From UBA2991 sp965221735 (GTDB taxonomy: Bacteria; Chloroflexota; Dehalococcoidia; Tepidiformales; Tepidiformaceae): a stretch of 64,000 nucleotides of DNA. Positions 51,546 through 59,911 of this stretch are shown piece by piece. Below the pieces are notes generated by a model that did not search any database, was not told the DNA's origin, and saw only the letters and a program-made list of their open reading frames with translations. The stretch spans positions 2,418,001 to 2,482,000 of the forward strand of contig OZ244910.1 of the NCBI GenBank assembly GCA_965221735.1, given 5' to 3'. How positions within the stretch are numbered: the first letter of the stretch is position 1; every line of letters begins with the position of its first letter. The translations under genes and the position numbers were made by a program.

Positions 51546-52484
51546 ATGACCGTGACGCTGCCATCGCTGACCCTGGCCCAACTGGAGATGGCCGCCCCCG
51601 CCGGTGGGAGCGCGCTCGTGATGGGCGTCTTCGACGGCGTGCACCGGGGGCACCAGGCGCTGCTGGCGCAGCTGCGGGACGAAGCGGACGCGCGCGGGAT
51701 CACCCCCGGCGTGGTGACGCTGCACCCGCACCCGGCAACGGTGCTCCGGCCCGACATCATGCCGAGCTACCTGACCTCGCTGGAAGACCGGCTGCGGCTG
51801 ATGCGCGAGGCAGGCGCCTCGTGGGTGCTGCCGCTGACGTTCACGTCGGAGCTGTCGGAGGTGACGGCGGAGGAGCTGGCGGAAGCGTTTCACCGGCTGC
51901 TGCACATGCAGGTGATGGTGCTCGGTCCCGACGCCGCTTTCGGGCGGGGGGCGCCGGCCGACACACCGGAGCGGATGCGGCGGGCGGGCGAGGAGCTGGG
52001 GTTCGAGGTCGTGCAGATTGAGCCGCTGATGGCAGGCGGCGAACGGTGCAGCTCGACCATGGTGCGAAAGGCGCTGGGGGAAGGCGACATGCGAGCCGTG
52101 ACAGACCTGCTGGGGCGGCCGTACACGCTGGCCGGGCCGGTGGTTCGGGGCTTTGAGCGGGGGCGCACGATCGGGTTCCCGACCGCGAACATCTCCGTTG
52201 CAGCCGACCGCGCGCTGCCCGCGCTGGGCGTCTACGCGACAGTCGCGACGGTGGCGGGGCGGGAGCTGCGGGGGGCGACGAACATCGGACGGCGGCCGAC
52301 TTTCGACGAGGGGCACGTCTCGATCGAGACGCACCTGCTCGACTTTGAGGGCGACCTGTACGGCGAGCACATGGAGATCGCGATCGTGGACCGGGTGCGT
52401 CCCGAGCAGGCGTTCTCGGGGCCGGAAGAGCTGCGGGCGCAGATCGCGGCGGACGTTGAGCACGTACGGGGGGTGCTGGCGTGA
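51546..52484 (+). CDS. ribF: Bifunctional riboflavin kinase/FAD synthetase
   Basis: About 312 residues. The N-terminal adenylyltransferase has VMGVFDGVHRGHQALL, VVTLHPHPATVL and STMVRKALGEGDM. The C-terminal flavokinase has GFERGRTIGFPTANIS, GVYATVATV and NIGRRPTFDEGHVSIETHLLDFEGDLYG, and ends FSGPEELRAQIAADVEHVR. It makes FMN and FAD from riboflavin. Start ATG 51546; the tyrS GTG overlaps its stop (GTGA). Confidence 0.95.
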   Translation: MTVTLPSLTLAQLEMAAPAGGSALVMGVFDGVHRGHQALLAQLRDEADARGITPGVVTLHPHPATVLRPDIMPSYLTSLEDRLRLMREAGASWVLPLTFTSELSEVTAEELAEAFHRLLHMQVMVLGPDAAFGRGAPADTPERMRRAGEELGFEVVQIEPLMAGGERCSSTMVRKALGEGDMRAVTDLLGRPYTLAGPVVRGFERGRTIGFPTANISVAADRALPALGVYATVATVAGRELRGATNIGRRPTFDEGHVSIETHLLDFEGDLYGEHMEIAIVDRVRPEQAFSGPEELRAQIAADVEHVRGVLA

Positions 52485-53710
52485 GCCGCACGATGGCGCC
52501 GGTCGACGAGCAGCTGTTCGTGCTGATGAGCGGGGTCGAGTACGGGGACGGGGGTCTGCGGCGGGCGTTCGAGGCGGAGCTGCGGGAGCTGCTGGAGGAG
52601 GACCGGCCCCTGCGCGTCTACCTGGGGATCGACCCGACGGCCACGTCGCTGACGCTGGGGCACGCAGTGCCGCTGCGGAAGCTGCGGCAATTCCAGGACT
52701 TCGGTCACGACACGGTGCTCCTGATCGGCGATACCACTGCGCTCATCGGCGATCCATCGGACAAGAACACGCTGCGGCCCCAGCTGACAGCCGAGGACGT
52801 GAAGGCGAACGAAGCCACCTACTTCGCGCAGGCCGCCAAGGTGCTCGACCGGGAGAGGACCACAGTCCGGCACAACTCGGAGTGGCTCGGTGGGCTCGAC
52901 CTGAAGGACCTGATCGCGCTGATGTCGCGATTCACCGTGGCGGAGATGCTCAGCCGGGATAACTTCCGGGAGCGCCAGCAGCGGGGCGACGCCGTCTACC
53001 TGCACGAGTTTCTCTACGCGCTCATGCAGGGGTACGACGCGCTCGCGCTGGAATGCGACGTGCAGGTCGGGGCAACGGAGCAGCTCTTCAACTTGATGGC
53101 GGGGCGGAAGATCCAGGAGGACGCCGGCCAGCGGAAGCACGTGCCGATCACGGTGCCGATCCTCGTCGGGATCGACGGCGCCATGCGGATGTCGAAGTCG
53201 ACGGGGAACTTCATCGGGCTGGACGAGGCGCCCGAGGAGCAGTACGGCAAGGCGATGTCGATCCCGGACGGGGCGCTGGCGAACTACTTCCAGCTGGCGA
53301 CGAACCTCGACCGGGGCGACGTGGTGGCGACGATCGAAGGGCTCGCGAACAACGAGCGCGACCCGATGACCGAAAAGAAGCGGCTGGCGCGCACGATCGT
53401 GACGGAGCTGCACGACGAGGACGCCGCGGCGCGGGCGGAGGCGCACTTCGAGCGCACCGTGCAGCGGCGCGAGGAGCCGGAGGAGATGCCCGAGGCGGCG
53501 GTGCGCGAAGGCCAGCCGCTCATCGACGTGATCGTGGAGGCGGGAGCGGCGCCGTCGCGCCGGGAAGCGCGGCGCTTGTTCGACCAGGGGGCGGTGACGG
53601 TCGACGGCGAGCCGGTCGGGGACGGGCGGGAGCCGGCGCGGGTGGGGTCGCGGGTGCGGGTGGGGAAGCGTCGCTGGCTGCGCATCACCGGGGCGAGCGA
53701 CCGGGGCTGA
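52481..53710 (+). CDS. tyrS: Tyrosine--tRNA ligase
   Basis: A 409-residue class I synthetase of the long bacterial type. The HIGH-type motif lies in IDPTATSLTLGHAVPLRKL and KMSKS-type in MRMSKSTGNFIGL. The S4 RNA-binding domain at the C-terminus (SRREARRLFDQGAVTVDGEPV) is complete. GTG start coupled to ribF. Confidence 0.95.
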   Translation: MSRTMAPVDEQLFVLMSGVEYGDGGLRRAFEAELRELLEEDRPLRVYLGIDPTATSLTLGHAVPLRKLRQFQDFGHDTVLLIGDTTALIGDPSDKNTLRPQLTAEDVKANEATYFAQAAKVLDRERTTVRHNSEWLGGLDLKDLIALMSRFTVAEMLSRDNFRERQQRGDAVYLHEFLYALMQGYDALALECDVQVGATEQLFNLMAGRKIQEDAGQRKHVPITVPILVGIDGAMRMSKSTGNFIGLDEAPEEQYGKAMSIPDGALANYFQLATNLDRGDVVATIEGLANNERDPMTEKKRLARTIVTELHDEDAAARAEAHFERTVQRREEPEEMPEAAVREGQPLIDVIVEAGAAPSRREARRLFDQGAVTVDGEPVGDGREPARVGSRVRVGKRRWLRITGASDRG

Positions 53711-53923
53711 GACGGGGCAGAACACACTCTCAATCGGACGTTCACGGGAACGCGCTACGCGTGATCGGGAGCCGCCGTTTGAGCCTTCCCCGGCAGTTTT
53801 TCGGACTCTGCGAAATCTTCACCGGAAGGTAGCGGTTTCATATGGCGAAGAACGGCCCGCCCCCATAGGATGAGCCCTCCGCACCTGTACGAGTTCCGAA
53901 CCGTGTCCTGGAGGGGGGCTGGA
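53711..53923. other. Intergenic region between tyrS and the recombinase gene
   Basis: About 210 bases without a gene. TAGGAT at 53866-53871 could be a minus-10 element for the recombinase gene, although no good minus-35 is placed 17 bases upstream. No clear terminator hairpin with a T run was found. Confidence 0.4.
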
Positions 53924-54826
53924 GTGGATACCCGCATTTCCGAGTTCCTGACGTTCCTCGCTGTCGAGAAGAACGCCTCCGAAAACACGATCTCCGCCTA
54001 TCGCAGTGACCTCGCGCAGTTCGAAAAGAGCGTGGCTCGCCAGACCTCCGACAACGGCGCCTCGTGGGAGGCAATCACGGACCAGATGCTGCTGGCGTTC
54101 GTCGAGGAGTTGCGGGAACGGCGCTACAAGGCGGCGACGGTGGCCCGGAAAGTAGCCGCCGTGAAGTCGTTCTTCAGCTTCATGGCCGCGGAAGGCATTC
54201 TGACCTGCGATCCGACGGAGGAGCTGCGTTCTCCGCAGGTCGGGAAGGCCCTGCCTCGCACGCTGACGCCCGAGGAAGTGGACGAATTGCTCGAGCAGCC
54301 GGCGCGCAAGAGCACGCCCGTCGCCCAGCGCGACAAGGCGATGCTGGAGTTGGCCTACCACACGGGAATGCGCGTCACGGAGCTCGTGTCGCTGGACGTG
54401 GGGCACGTGGCCCTGGAAAGCGACCCGGTCACGGTGCGCGGCATCGGCAAGGGCGACCAGGAGCGGGCGCTGGTACTCCCCCAGGCCGCGGTGGACGAGC
54501 TGCGGCAGTACATCTTTCACGTGCGGCCGAAGATGGTGCGCAACCGGAACGAGGGCGCGCTGTTCGTGAACCGCCGGGGCGGACGGCTGACCCGCCAGGG
54601 GTTCTGGCTGATCCTGAAGAACTACGCGCGGGAGGCGGGGCTGGACGGGATTACGCCGCACACGCTGCGGCACACCTACGCCACGCACATGCTCTCCGGC
54701 GGGATGCCGCTGCGGAACGTGCAGGAGGCGCTCGGCCACGCCAGCATCTCGACGACGCAGATTTATACCCAGCTCACGGACCAGCAGAAGCGAGAGCAGT
54801 ACGACCGGGCGCACCCGCGGGCCTGA
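53924..54826 (+). CDS. Tyrosine recombinase XerC/XerD
   Basis: A 300-residue site-specific recombinase that resolves chromosome dimers. The N-terminal SAM-like domain (ISEFLTFLAVEKNASENTISAYRSDL) precedes the catalytic domain with Arg in TGMRVTELVSLD, HxxR in HTLRHTYATHML, His in LGHASISTTQ and Tyr in IYTQL. No integrase-style extra domains or phage genes are near, so a housekeeping Xer role is likely. GTG at 53924 was chosen with GGAGG upstream. Confidence 0.9.
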   Translation: MDTRISEFLTFLAVEKNASENTISAYRSDLAQFEKSVARQTSDNGASWEAITDQMLLAFVEELRERRYKAATVARKVAAVKSFFSFMAAEGILTCDPTEELRSPQVGKALPRTLTPEEVDELLEQPARKSTPVAQRDKAMLELAYHTGMRVTELVSLDVGHVALESDPVTVRGIGKGDQERALVLPQAAVDELRQYIFHVRPKMVRNRNEGALFVNRRGGRLTRQGFWLILKNYAREAGLDGITPHTLRHTYATHMLSGGMPLRNVQEALGHASISTTQIYTQLTDQQKREQYDRAHPRA

Positions 54827-54839
54827 GCCCGAGGGGCGG

Positions 54840-54845
54840 TAGACT
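54840..54845 (+). promoter_or_regulatory. Minus-10-like TAGACT placed for leaderless start
   Basis: TAGACT lies 6 bases before the GTG at 54852, without a ribosome binding site between; identical layout to 32956. Confidence 0.4.
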
Positions 54846-54851
54846 GCCCCC

Positions 54852-55736
54852 GTGACACCCCCCAGAGATCTGCTCAAGGCGATCGCGCGCGACGACGCGG
54901 AGGCGCGGCTACGCGCCCTGGACGCGGACGGCACGCTGACCTCGGGGCTGTTTCCGGAGCTGGAGGAAGGACGGGGATTCGATCAGCCGGCGCTGCACCA
55001 CTACACGGTGCTGGAGCACAACCTTTCGGCGGTCGGGGCGCTCGACCGGGCGCTGGGGGAAGGGGTCGACGGGCTGCGGATGCCGGACCCCTCGCCGGAA
55101 ATCCCGGTGGCGGAGTGGCTGGCGCGGGAGATAGACGGGCGGCCGCTGATGCACCTGCTGCGCCTGTCGTGCCTTGTCCACGACATCGCGAAGCCGCGAA
55201 CGGCGGAGGTGCGGGAGGGGAAGCTGCGATTCCCCCGGCACGGCCCGGTGGGGGCGGAGCTGCTGGAGGGGCGGTTGGCGGCGCTGGGGTTCGAGCAGGC
55301 GAGCATCGACTTCGTGACGACGATGGTCCGCTACCACCTGCGGCCGGGGGAGTTCGCGCGCTCGTGGCCGCCCACGGATCGGGCGCTGCGCCGGTTCGCG
55401 CGGGATCTGGACGGGCAGACGCTGCCCCTCCTGCTGCTCCAGCTCGCGGACGGCATGGCCACGCGGGGACCCAACTATCAGCGCGAGCACTTCGAGCGGC
55501 ACATCGCCTTCCTCGGGCACATCGTGACGCGCACCGAGGAGGCGCTGCGGGAGGAGGAACCGGCGCTGGTGGACGGGGAGGAGCTGATGCGGGAGCTGGG
55601 GCTTTCAAGTGGACGGCTTCTGGGGGCTGTCCTAACATCGGTTCGCGAAGCTCAGCTGGCGGGCGAGGTGGACGATCGCGCGACCGCGCTCGCGCTGGCG
55701 CGCCAATCTCTCGAACGGCTGACCGCCGAGGGCTAG
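54852..55736 (+). CDS. HD-domain protein resembling the C-terminal part of CCA-adding enzymes
   Basis: 294 residues. The HD metal motif is RLSCLVHDIAKPRTAEVREG (about residues 107-126), with an upstream His pair in QPALHHYTVLEHNLSAV and downstream GPVGAELLEGRLAALGF and MVRYHLRPGEFARSW. This is the arrangement of the HD domain that follows the nucleotidyltransferase in bacterial tRNA nucleotidyltransferases. The nucleotidyltransferase domain itself is absent. A phosphohydrolase on nucleotides or tRNA ends is plausible. 15 bp before yajC. Confidence 0.83.
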   Translation: MTPPRDLLKAIARDDAEARLRALDADGTLTSGLFPELEEGRGFDQPALHHYTVLEHNLSAVGALDRALGEGVDGLRMPDPSPEIPVAEWLAREIDGRPLMHLLRLSCLVHDIAKPRTAEVREGKLRFPRHGPVGAELLEGRLAALGFEQASIDFVTTMVRYHLRPGEFARSWPPTDRALRRFARDLDGQTLPLLLLQLADGMATRGPNYQREHFERHIAFLGHIVTRTEEALREEEPALVDGEELMRELGLSSGRLLGAVLTSVREAQLAGEVDDRATALALARQSLERLTAEG

Positions 55737-55751
55737 GCCCGGGGTGCTGCC

Positions 55752-56102
55752 ATGGCTGTGATGTTCAGCGTCATCTTCTACACGGTGCTTGCCGTGGCGG
55801 CGTTCTACTTCATCCTGCTGCAGCCGGTGCTGAAGCAGCAGCGGCAGCGCAAGAAAGCCGTGCGCGAGCTGCAGATCGGCGACGAAGTGGTGACGACCGG
55901 CGGCATCATCGCCGAGGTGAAGGACGTCCAGGCCCCGGACGACGGCCCGACGGAACTGATCCTGGAGATCGCGCCCGGTATCCACGTGCGCGCACTGACC
56001 GACGCCATCGAGCGGCGGCTCACGACCCTGGAGCCCGCGCCCGAAGAGGCGCTCGAGACGGTGGCGGCGGGCGCCGGCGAGTCCGGCGACCCGAATGCGT
56101 AG
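55752..56102 (+). CDS. yajC: Preprotein translocase subunit YajC
   Basis: A 116-residue protein with one N-terminal membrane helix (VIFYTVLAVAAFYFILLQPV) and the signature QRQRKKAVRELQIGDEVVTTGGIIAEV. It accompanies SecDF in the Sec translocon. Its last codons overlap the secDF start by 8 bp. Confidence 0.93.
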   Translation: MAVMFSVIFYTVLAVAAFYFILLQPVLKQQRQRKKAVRELQIGDEVVTTGGIIAEVKDVQAPDDGPTELILEIAPGIHVRALTDAIERRLTTLEPAPEEALETVAAGAGESGDPNA

Positions 56103-58593
56103 TCCCACAACCACCCTCGTCTTCCTGGCGATCCTCGCGGTCAGCGTCTTCTGCCTGTTCGCGGTCTGGCCGAGCGCCCCGAGCCGCTACCTGCCCGGCG
56201 ACTTCTGGCCGGAGGGCCGGGGCATCAGCATCGGCGACTACGAGCGCAAGACGATGCGGCTGGGCCTCGACCTTCAGGGCGGCGCCCACCTCGTGCTGCA
56301 GGCGGAGCCGCCGGCGGACTTCGAGGGTGACCTGACCGAGTCGCTGGAGGTCGCCAAGGAGGTGATCGAGCGGCGCGTGGACGCCTTCGGCGTCGTTGAG
56401 CCGGAGATCCAGATCGCGAGCGGGAACCGGCTCGATGTGCAGGTGCCGGGGATGAGCCTCCCCGATGCGGAACGTCTGATCGGACGCACGGCGACGCTGT
56501 CGTACCGCATCTTCAACGACGAGAGCCAGCTCGTGCCGGCCAGCGGGATCGTCGACGGCGTCGAGATCGCGATGACGGGCCAGCACCTGAAGAGCAACAC
56601 GTACCCGGAGCGCCGGGGCACGACCTACGCCGTGAACTTCGAGACGACGGGCGTGGGCAACGAGCTCATGCGCCAGATCACGTCACGGGCGCTCCAGCAC
56701 CCGATCGGGGATCCGCGCAGGCGGCTGCTCGTCTATCTCGACAACGAGCTGATCTCGGACGCGGTCGTGCAGGGCGTGATCGAGGACCAGGGGACGATCA
56801 CGGGGCTGGACACCTTCACGGAGGCGAACGACCTCTCGCGGCAGCTGAACGCGGGCGCCCTGCCGGTCCCGCTGCGCACGATCCAGGCGAACGAGGTGAG
56901 CGCCTCGCTGGGCGACGACTCGGTCAAGGCATCGGTGAACGCGGCAGAGATCGGGCTGCTGGCGGTGCTGGCGTTCATGATCCTGTACTACCGGCTGCCG
57001 GGGGTGCTGGCGGCGTTCGCCCTGATCGTCTACGCGCTGATCACGCTGACGGTGTTCAAGCTGTGGCCGGTCACGCTCACGCTCTCGGGGATCGCGGCGT
57101 TCATCCTCTCGGTGGGCATGGCCGTCGACGCGAACATCCTCATCTTCGAACGGATGAAGGAGGAGTTACGCCGGGGCCGGCCGCTGGCAACGGCGATCGA
57201 GACGGGCTTCCGGCGGGCGTGGCCATCCATCCGCGACTCGAACATCGCGACGTTCATCACGTGCGCCATCCTGTTCTGGTTCGGCGACCAGTTCGGGGCG
57301 TCGTTCGTGCGCGGGTTCGCGATCACGCTGGCGATCGGCGTGGCCGTGAGCATGTTCTCGGCGATCGTGGTGACGCGAACGTTCCTGCGGCTCTTCGTGG
57401 GGACGCGGATCGCGCGCTCGCGCTGGCTGTTCAACGCCGAGCCGCTGTCCACGCAGGCCGCCGGCGACGAGGACGAGGACCAGCCGGCGCCGGCGACCCC
57501 GCGCTCGACGTTCATCGCGTTCGCCCAGCGGCGCTGGATCACCCTGGGGCTCTCGCTGGTCGTGTTCGTGGCGGCGGCGGTGACGCTGCTGGTGCCCCCC
57601 TCGCTGAACGCGGGCATCGAGTTCACGGGCGGGTCGACGTTCACGCTGCAGTTCGCACAGGAAGAACCACCGGAGGGCGCGGAGACGGCGGAGACGGGCG
57701 GCGAGGAGGCATCGGGGGCGGAAGAGGCGGAACCGCCGGCGCCGGAACCCGTGCGCGTGGTGGAGCCGGAGGAGCTGCGCGATGCGCTGGCCCGGCTCGG
57801 GCACGAGGAGGCGCGGGTGCAGGGGGCGGGGTTCAACACGTACCTGGTGCGGACGGTCGAGCTCGAGGGCGCGCCCCCGCTGGAGGCGGGGGAGGGTCCC
57901 GTGCCGCCCGGCGAGATCGACGACATCCTGGCGGCGCTGGAGGAGGAGTTCGGGACGGTTCGGCGGCTGGACTTCGCGACCGTCTCGGGAACGGTCTCGA
58001 CGGAGATCGCGCGCGACGCGACGCTGGCGGTGGCGGCGGCGGCGGTGGCGATCCTCATCTACGTGGCGTTCGCGTTCCGGCGGCAGCGGGCGGCGTGGCG
58101 GTACGGACTCTGCGCGGTGATCGCGCTCGTACACGACTCGGTGATCGTGCTGGGGCTCTTCTCGCTGCTGGCGAAGGTTGCGGGCACGGAGGTCGATGCG
58201 GCCTTCATCGTGGCGATCCTGACGGTGATCGGCTTCTCCGTTCACGACACGATCGTCGTGTTCGACCGCGTGCGCGAGGTGACCTCGCGGGACACGCTCG
58301 TGCCGTTCGCGGAGGCGGTGAACGTGAGCCTGACGGAGACGCTCGTGCGTTCCATCAACACCTCGTTCGTGACGGTGCTGACGATCATCGCGATGTTCCT
58401 GATCGGCGGCGTGACCATCCAGAACTTCCTGCTGGTGCTGCTGGTGGGGGTGATCGCGGGAACGTACAGCAGCATCTTCGTGGCGGCGCAGGTGCTGGTG
58501 GCGTGGGAGAACCACGACATCGGGCGCTTCTTCCGGCGGATCACGTCGCGGGGTGAGGGCGAGGTCGAACCGCAGGAGGCGGCGGCGGGATAG
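56095..58593 (+). CDS. secDF: Protein translocase SecDF fusion
   Basis: An 832-residue RND-type membrane protein that uses the proton gradient to pull proteins out of the Sec channel. SecD (about 1-450): one N-terminal helix, LGLDLQGGAHLVLQAEP, RRVDAFGVVEPEIQI, then five helices with LSVGMAVDANILIFERMKEE. SecF (about 465-832): LNAGIEFTGGSTFTLQF, an extra Glu/Pro-rich periplasmic segment of about 40 residues (EEPPEGAETAETGGEEASG), VSGTVSTEIARDATLAV and GFSVHDTIVVFDRVREV. The stop TAG is the first trinucleotide of a heptamer repeat block. Confidence 0.95.
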   Translation: MRSPTTTLVFLAILAVSVFCLFAVWPSAPSRYLPGDFWPEGRGISIGDYERKTMRLGLDLQGGAHLVLQAEPPADFEGDLTESLEVAKEVIERRVDAFGVVEPEIQIASGNRLDVQVPGMSLPDAERLIGRTATLSYRIFNDESQLVPASGIVDGVEIAMTGQHLKSNTYPERRGTTYAVNFETTGVGNELMRQITSRALQHPIGDPRRRLLVYLDNELISDAVVQGVIEDQGTITGLDTFTEANDLSRQLNAGALPVPLRTIQANEVSASLGDDSVKASVNAAEIGLLAVLAFMILYYRLPGVLAAFALIVYALITLTVFKLWPVTLTLSGIAAFILSVGMAVDANILIFERMKEELRRGRPLATAIETGFRRAWPSIRDSNIATFITCAILFWFGDQFGASFVRGFAITLAIGVAVSMFSAIVVTRTFLRLFVGTRIARSRWLFNAEPLSTQAAGDEDEDQPAPATPRSTFIAFAQRRWITLGLSLVVFVAAAVTLLVPPSLNAGIEFTGGSTFTLQFAQEEPPEGAETAETGGEEASGAEEAEPPAPEPVRVVEPEELRDALARLGHEEARVQGAGFNTYLVRTVELEGAPPLEAGEGPVPPGEIDDILAALEEEFGTVRRLDFATVSGTVSTEIARDATLAVAAAAVAILIYVAFAFRRQRAAWRYGLCAVIALVHDSVIVLGLFSLLAKVAGTEVDAAFIVAILTVIGFSVHDTIVVFDRVREVTSRDTLVPFAEAVNVSLTETLVRSINTSFVTVLTIIAMFLIGGVTIQNFLLVLLVGVIAGTYSSIFVAAQVLVAWENHDIGRFFRRITSRGEGEVEPQEAAAG

Positions 58594-58644
58594 TGGCTAG
58601 TGGATGGTGGATGGTGGGTAGTGGCTCGTGACCGGCGGATGGTG
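58591..58644 (+). repeat. Heptamer-type repeat block R1, starting at the secDF stop
   Basis: Degenerate tandem units of TAGTGGN/TGGTGGA type (TAGTGGCTAGTGGATGGTGG and onward). The secDF stop codon is its first TAG. The same family occurs in reverse orientation at 59013-59056. Confidence 0.7.
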
Positions 58645-58791
58645 ACCAGGGGACAGGACGGGGGTCACCGGCTACCGAGTCGGGAGCCTTGTCGGTACCA
58701 CTCGCGCCAGCTACCGTAGGCCGCCCATAGCGCGGCCCTTCACCGTAGGCCCTGGTTTAGTTTGGCAAGGCTCATCGTAGACAAAGAACGA
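58645..58791. other. Intergenic segment without a recognised gene
   Basis: About 150 bases between repeat block R1 and the terminator-like hairpin. No convincing open frame or RNA gene was found; CCGTAGGCC occurs twice, about 30 bases apart. Confidence 0.4.
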
Positions 58792-58817
58792 CCCCGGTTA
58801 GCAGCCGGGGCCTTCTT
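58792..58817 (+). terminator. Terminator-like hairpin
   Basis: CCCCGG, loop TTAGCAG, CCGGGG, then CCTTCTT. The loop shares GGTTAGCA with the anticodon loop of the adjacent tRNA-like element. Confidence 0.6.
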
Positions 58818-58818
58818 C

Positions 58819-58917
58819 GGTGGTGTGGCCGATTGGTAAAGGCGCTGGGTTAGCAACCCTAGGCTTGGACGAAGCGACAACCTTCGCCCGAAGTGGGTTC
58901 GATTCCCATCACCACCT
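58819..58917 (+). tRNA. Class II tRNA-like gene with anomalous anticodon arm (serine-type body)
   Basis: Acceptor GGTGGTG pairs with CACCACC, the D stem is GCC/GGC, the T arm is GTGGG-TTCGATT-CCCAT, and there is a long variable region with an internal CGAAG/CTTCG hairpin. This body resembles tRNA-Ser. The anticodon loop TTAGCAA would give AGC (an Ala codon reader), and its stem CTGGG/CCCTA has only three good pairs unless one T is bulged. CCA is not encoded (discriminator T then CTA), unlike the two other tRNAs here. It may be a tRNA-Ser variant, a pseudogene, or an unusual serine-like tRNA. Confidence 0.55.
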
Positions 58918-59012
58918 CTATCGCGACCTTACCTCAAGTTGCGTGAGGACAGCAAGCCCCGTCGCGGCTTGTTGGCGGTCCTGGCTGCTGGCTATTGGCC
59001 GTTGGGGGACGG

Positions 59013-59060
59013 CCCACTACCCACTATTCACTATCCACCATTCACTACTCCGCTACCCCA
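59013..59060 (-). repeat. Heptamer-type repeat block R2, inverted, at the stop of the small membrane-protein gene
   Basis: On the minus strand it reads GGGTAGCGGAGTAGTGAATG and onward with TAGTGAA/TAGTGGG units. The stop codon of the gene at 59053-59322 is the first TAG of this block. Confidence 0.7.
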
Positions 59061-59322
59061 GCGCGACGATGACGCCGGTGGCGACGCCGAGGGCGGTGAG
59101 GTTGATGCCGACGATGCCGGCGCCGAAGACCCAGAAGGCGCGGTAGAACTCGCCACGGACCTCGGAGAAGCGCGCGTCGAGGCTGACGTCGAAGTGGTCG
59201 CGGGTGACGAGGTCGGAGGTGGCGTCCTGGACGACCTCGACGGTGGCGGTGGCGAGCGGCTCGGCGGCGCCGCTTTCGCGGAGCGTGCGGGCGGCGGCGA
59301 GAGGGTCGAAGGCGCGGGCCAT
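59053..59322 (-). CDS. DUF1640-like small coiled-coil membrane protein
   Basis: About 89 residues. The N-terminal half is a helix (LAAARTLRESGAAEPLATATVEVVQDA), the middle TSDLVTRDHFDVSLDARFSEVR is predicted coiled coil, and the C-terminus is one transmembrane helix (GAGIVGINLTALGVATGVIVALG). This order fits DUF1640/CCDC90-like proteins, of unknown function. ATG at 59322. It is flanked on both sides by heptamer repeat blocks (59013 and 59379). Confidence 0.7.
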   Translation of the reverse strand: MARAFDPLAAARTLRESGAAEPLATATVEVVQDATSDLVTRDHFDVSLDARFSEVRGEFYRAFWVFGAGIVGINLTALGVATGVIVALG

Positions 59323-59378
59323 ACAGGAAGTGTGAGGGGAGACGGTTGCGGCTGGCAAGGGGGACGGCCCGCCGGGCG

Positions 59379-59440
59379 TAGTGGGTAGTGGATGGTGAGT
59401 AGTGAGTGGTGAGGCGCCCCGCCCACGACTCGCTACTCAC
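59379..59440 (+). repeat. Heptamer-type repeat block R3, with a short inverted arm
   Basis: GTAGTGGGTAGTGGATGGTG followed by AGTAGTGAGTGGTG, then CTCGCTACTCAC in reverse, so the block can fold into a hairpin around GGCGCCCCGCC. Confidence 0.65.
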
Positions 59441-59447
59441 GACGCCC

Positions 59448-59713
59448 CTCCTTTCTCCGTGGTAGATGCGGGCCGGCCATCCCCCTTCCCTGTAGCCGGT
59501 GGCCTCCTCCTTTCTCCGTGGTAAAGATCCATTGGGCGCCGGCCACCACTTCGCGAGGCCTTTTCTCCTTTCTCCGTGTCAGACCTCCGAGGGGCACTGA
59601 TCACCACCCACTATTCACCAGTCACTATTCACTACACCCCTCCTTTCTCCGTGGCAGGACTACACGACCGTTAGTCGTCACTAGTAGACGTACTATCTCC
59701 TTTCTCAGTGGTA
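59448..59713 (+). repeat. Array of five 17-bp direct repeats (CTCCTTTCTCCGTGGTA)
   Basis: Copies at 59448-59464, 59507-59523, 59565-59581 (ending GTCA), 59640-59656 (GGCA) and 59697-59713 (CTCAGTGG). Spacing between starts is 57-75 bases, and the stretches between are unrelated to each other. The core CCTCCTTTCT equals the anti-Shine-Dalgarno end of bacterial 16S rRNA. The whole gene-free stretch 59323-59911 holds this array, repeat blocks and the promoter at 59724. Function unknown. Confidence 0.75.
59603..59637 (-). repeat. Heptamer-type repeat block R4, inverted
   Basis: On the plus strand CACCCACTATTCACCAGTCA then CTATTCACTAC, the reverse complement of the TAGTGAA/TAGTGGG units. It lies between the third and fourth 17-bp repeats. 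Confidence 0.65.
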
Positions 59714-59723
59714 GTGTTATGGG

Positions 59724-59754
59724 TTGACCAGTTCGTGAGTGGTTTGCGTAGAAT
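59724..59754 (+). promoter_or_regulatory. Promoter of the surface-protein gene
   Basis: TTGACC (59724-59729), a rather long 19-base spacer, TAGAAT (59749-59754). It leaves a leader of about 150 bases before the TTG start at 59912; no known riboswitch was recognised in it. Confidence 0.5.
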
Positions 59755-59911
59755 GGCGCGAAGATTGAGTAACCTTTTCCACATCCGGGCGTTGTGAACG
59801 ATTGGTACTCACGAAAGATCGGCACGAGAGGAGGAGCCCCCCAGGGACGAGCTAACGCCTAGTTTCACGCACCCGGGCCCCCGGCCCACCACACATTCCA
59901 AGGAGCTTGGA

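Noticed and set aside
53924..54826. Phage or integron integrase
   Set aside because: The length, domain order and housekeeping surroundings fit chromosomal XerC/D; no phage genes or att sites are near.
59448..59713. CRISPR array from the evenly spaced 17-bp repeats
   Set aside because: The repeats are too short and not palindromic, the intervals vary from 40 to 58 bases, one interval contains a heptamer repeat block, and no cas genes are in the window.
59755..59911. Riboswitch in the 150-base leader of the surface-protein gene
   Set aside because: I could not match the conserved core of cyclic-di-GMP or other common riboswitches; only GC-rich runs are visible.
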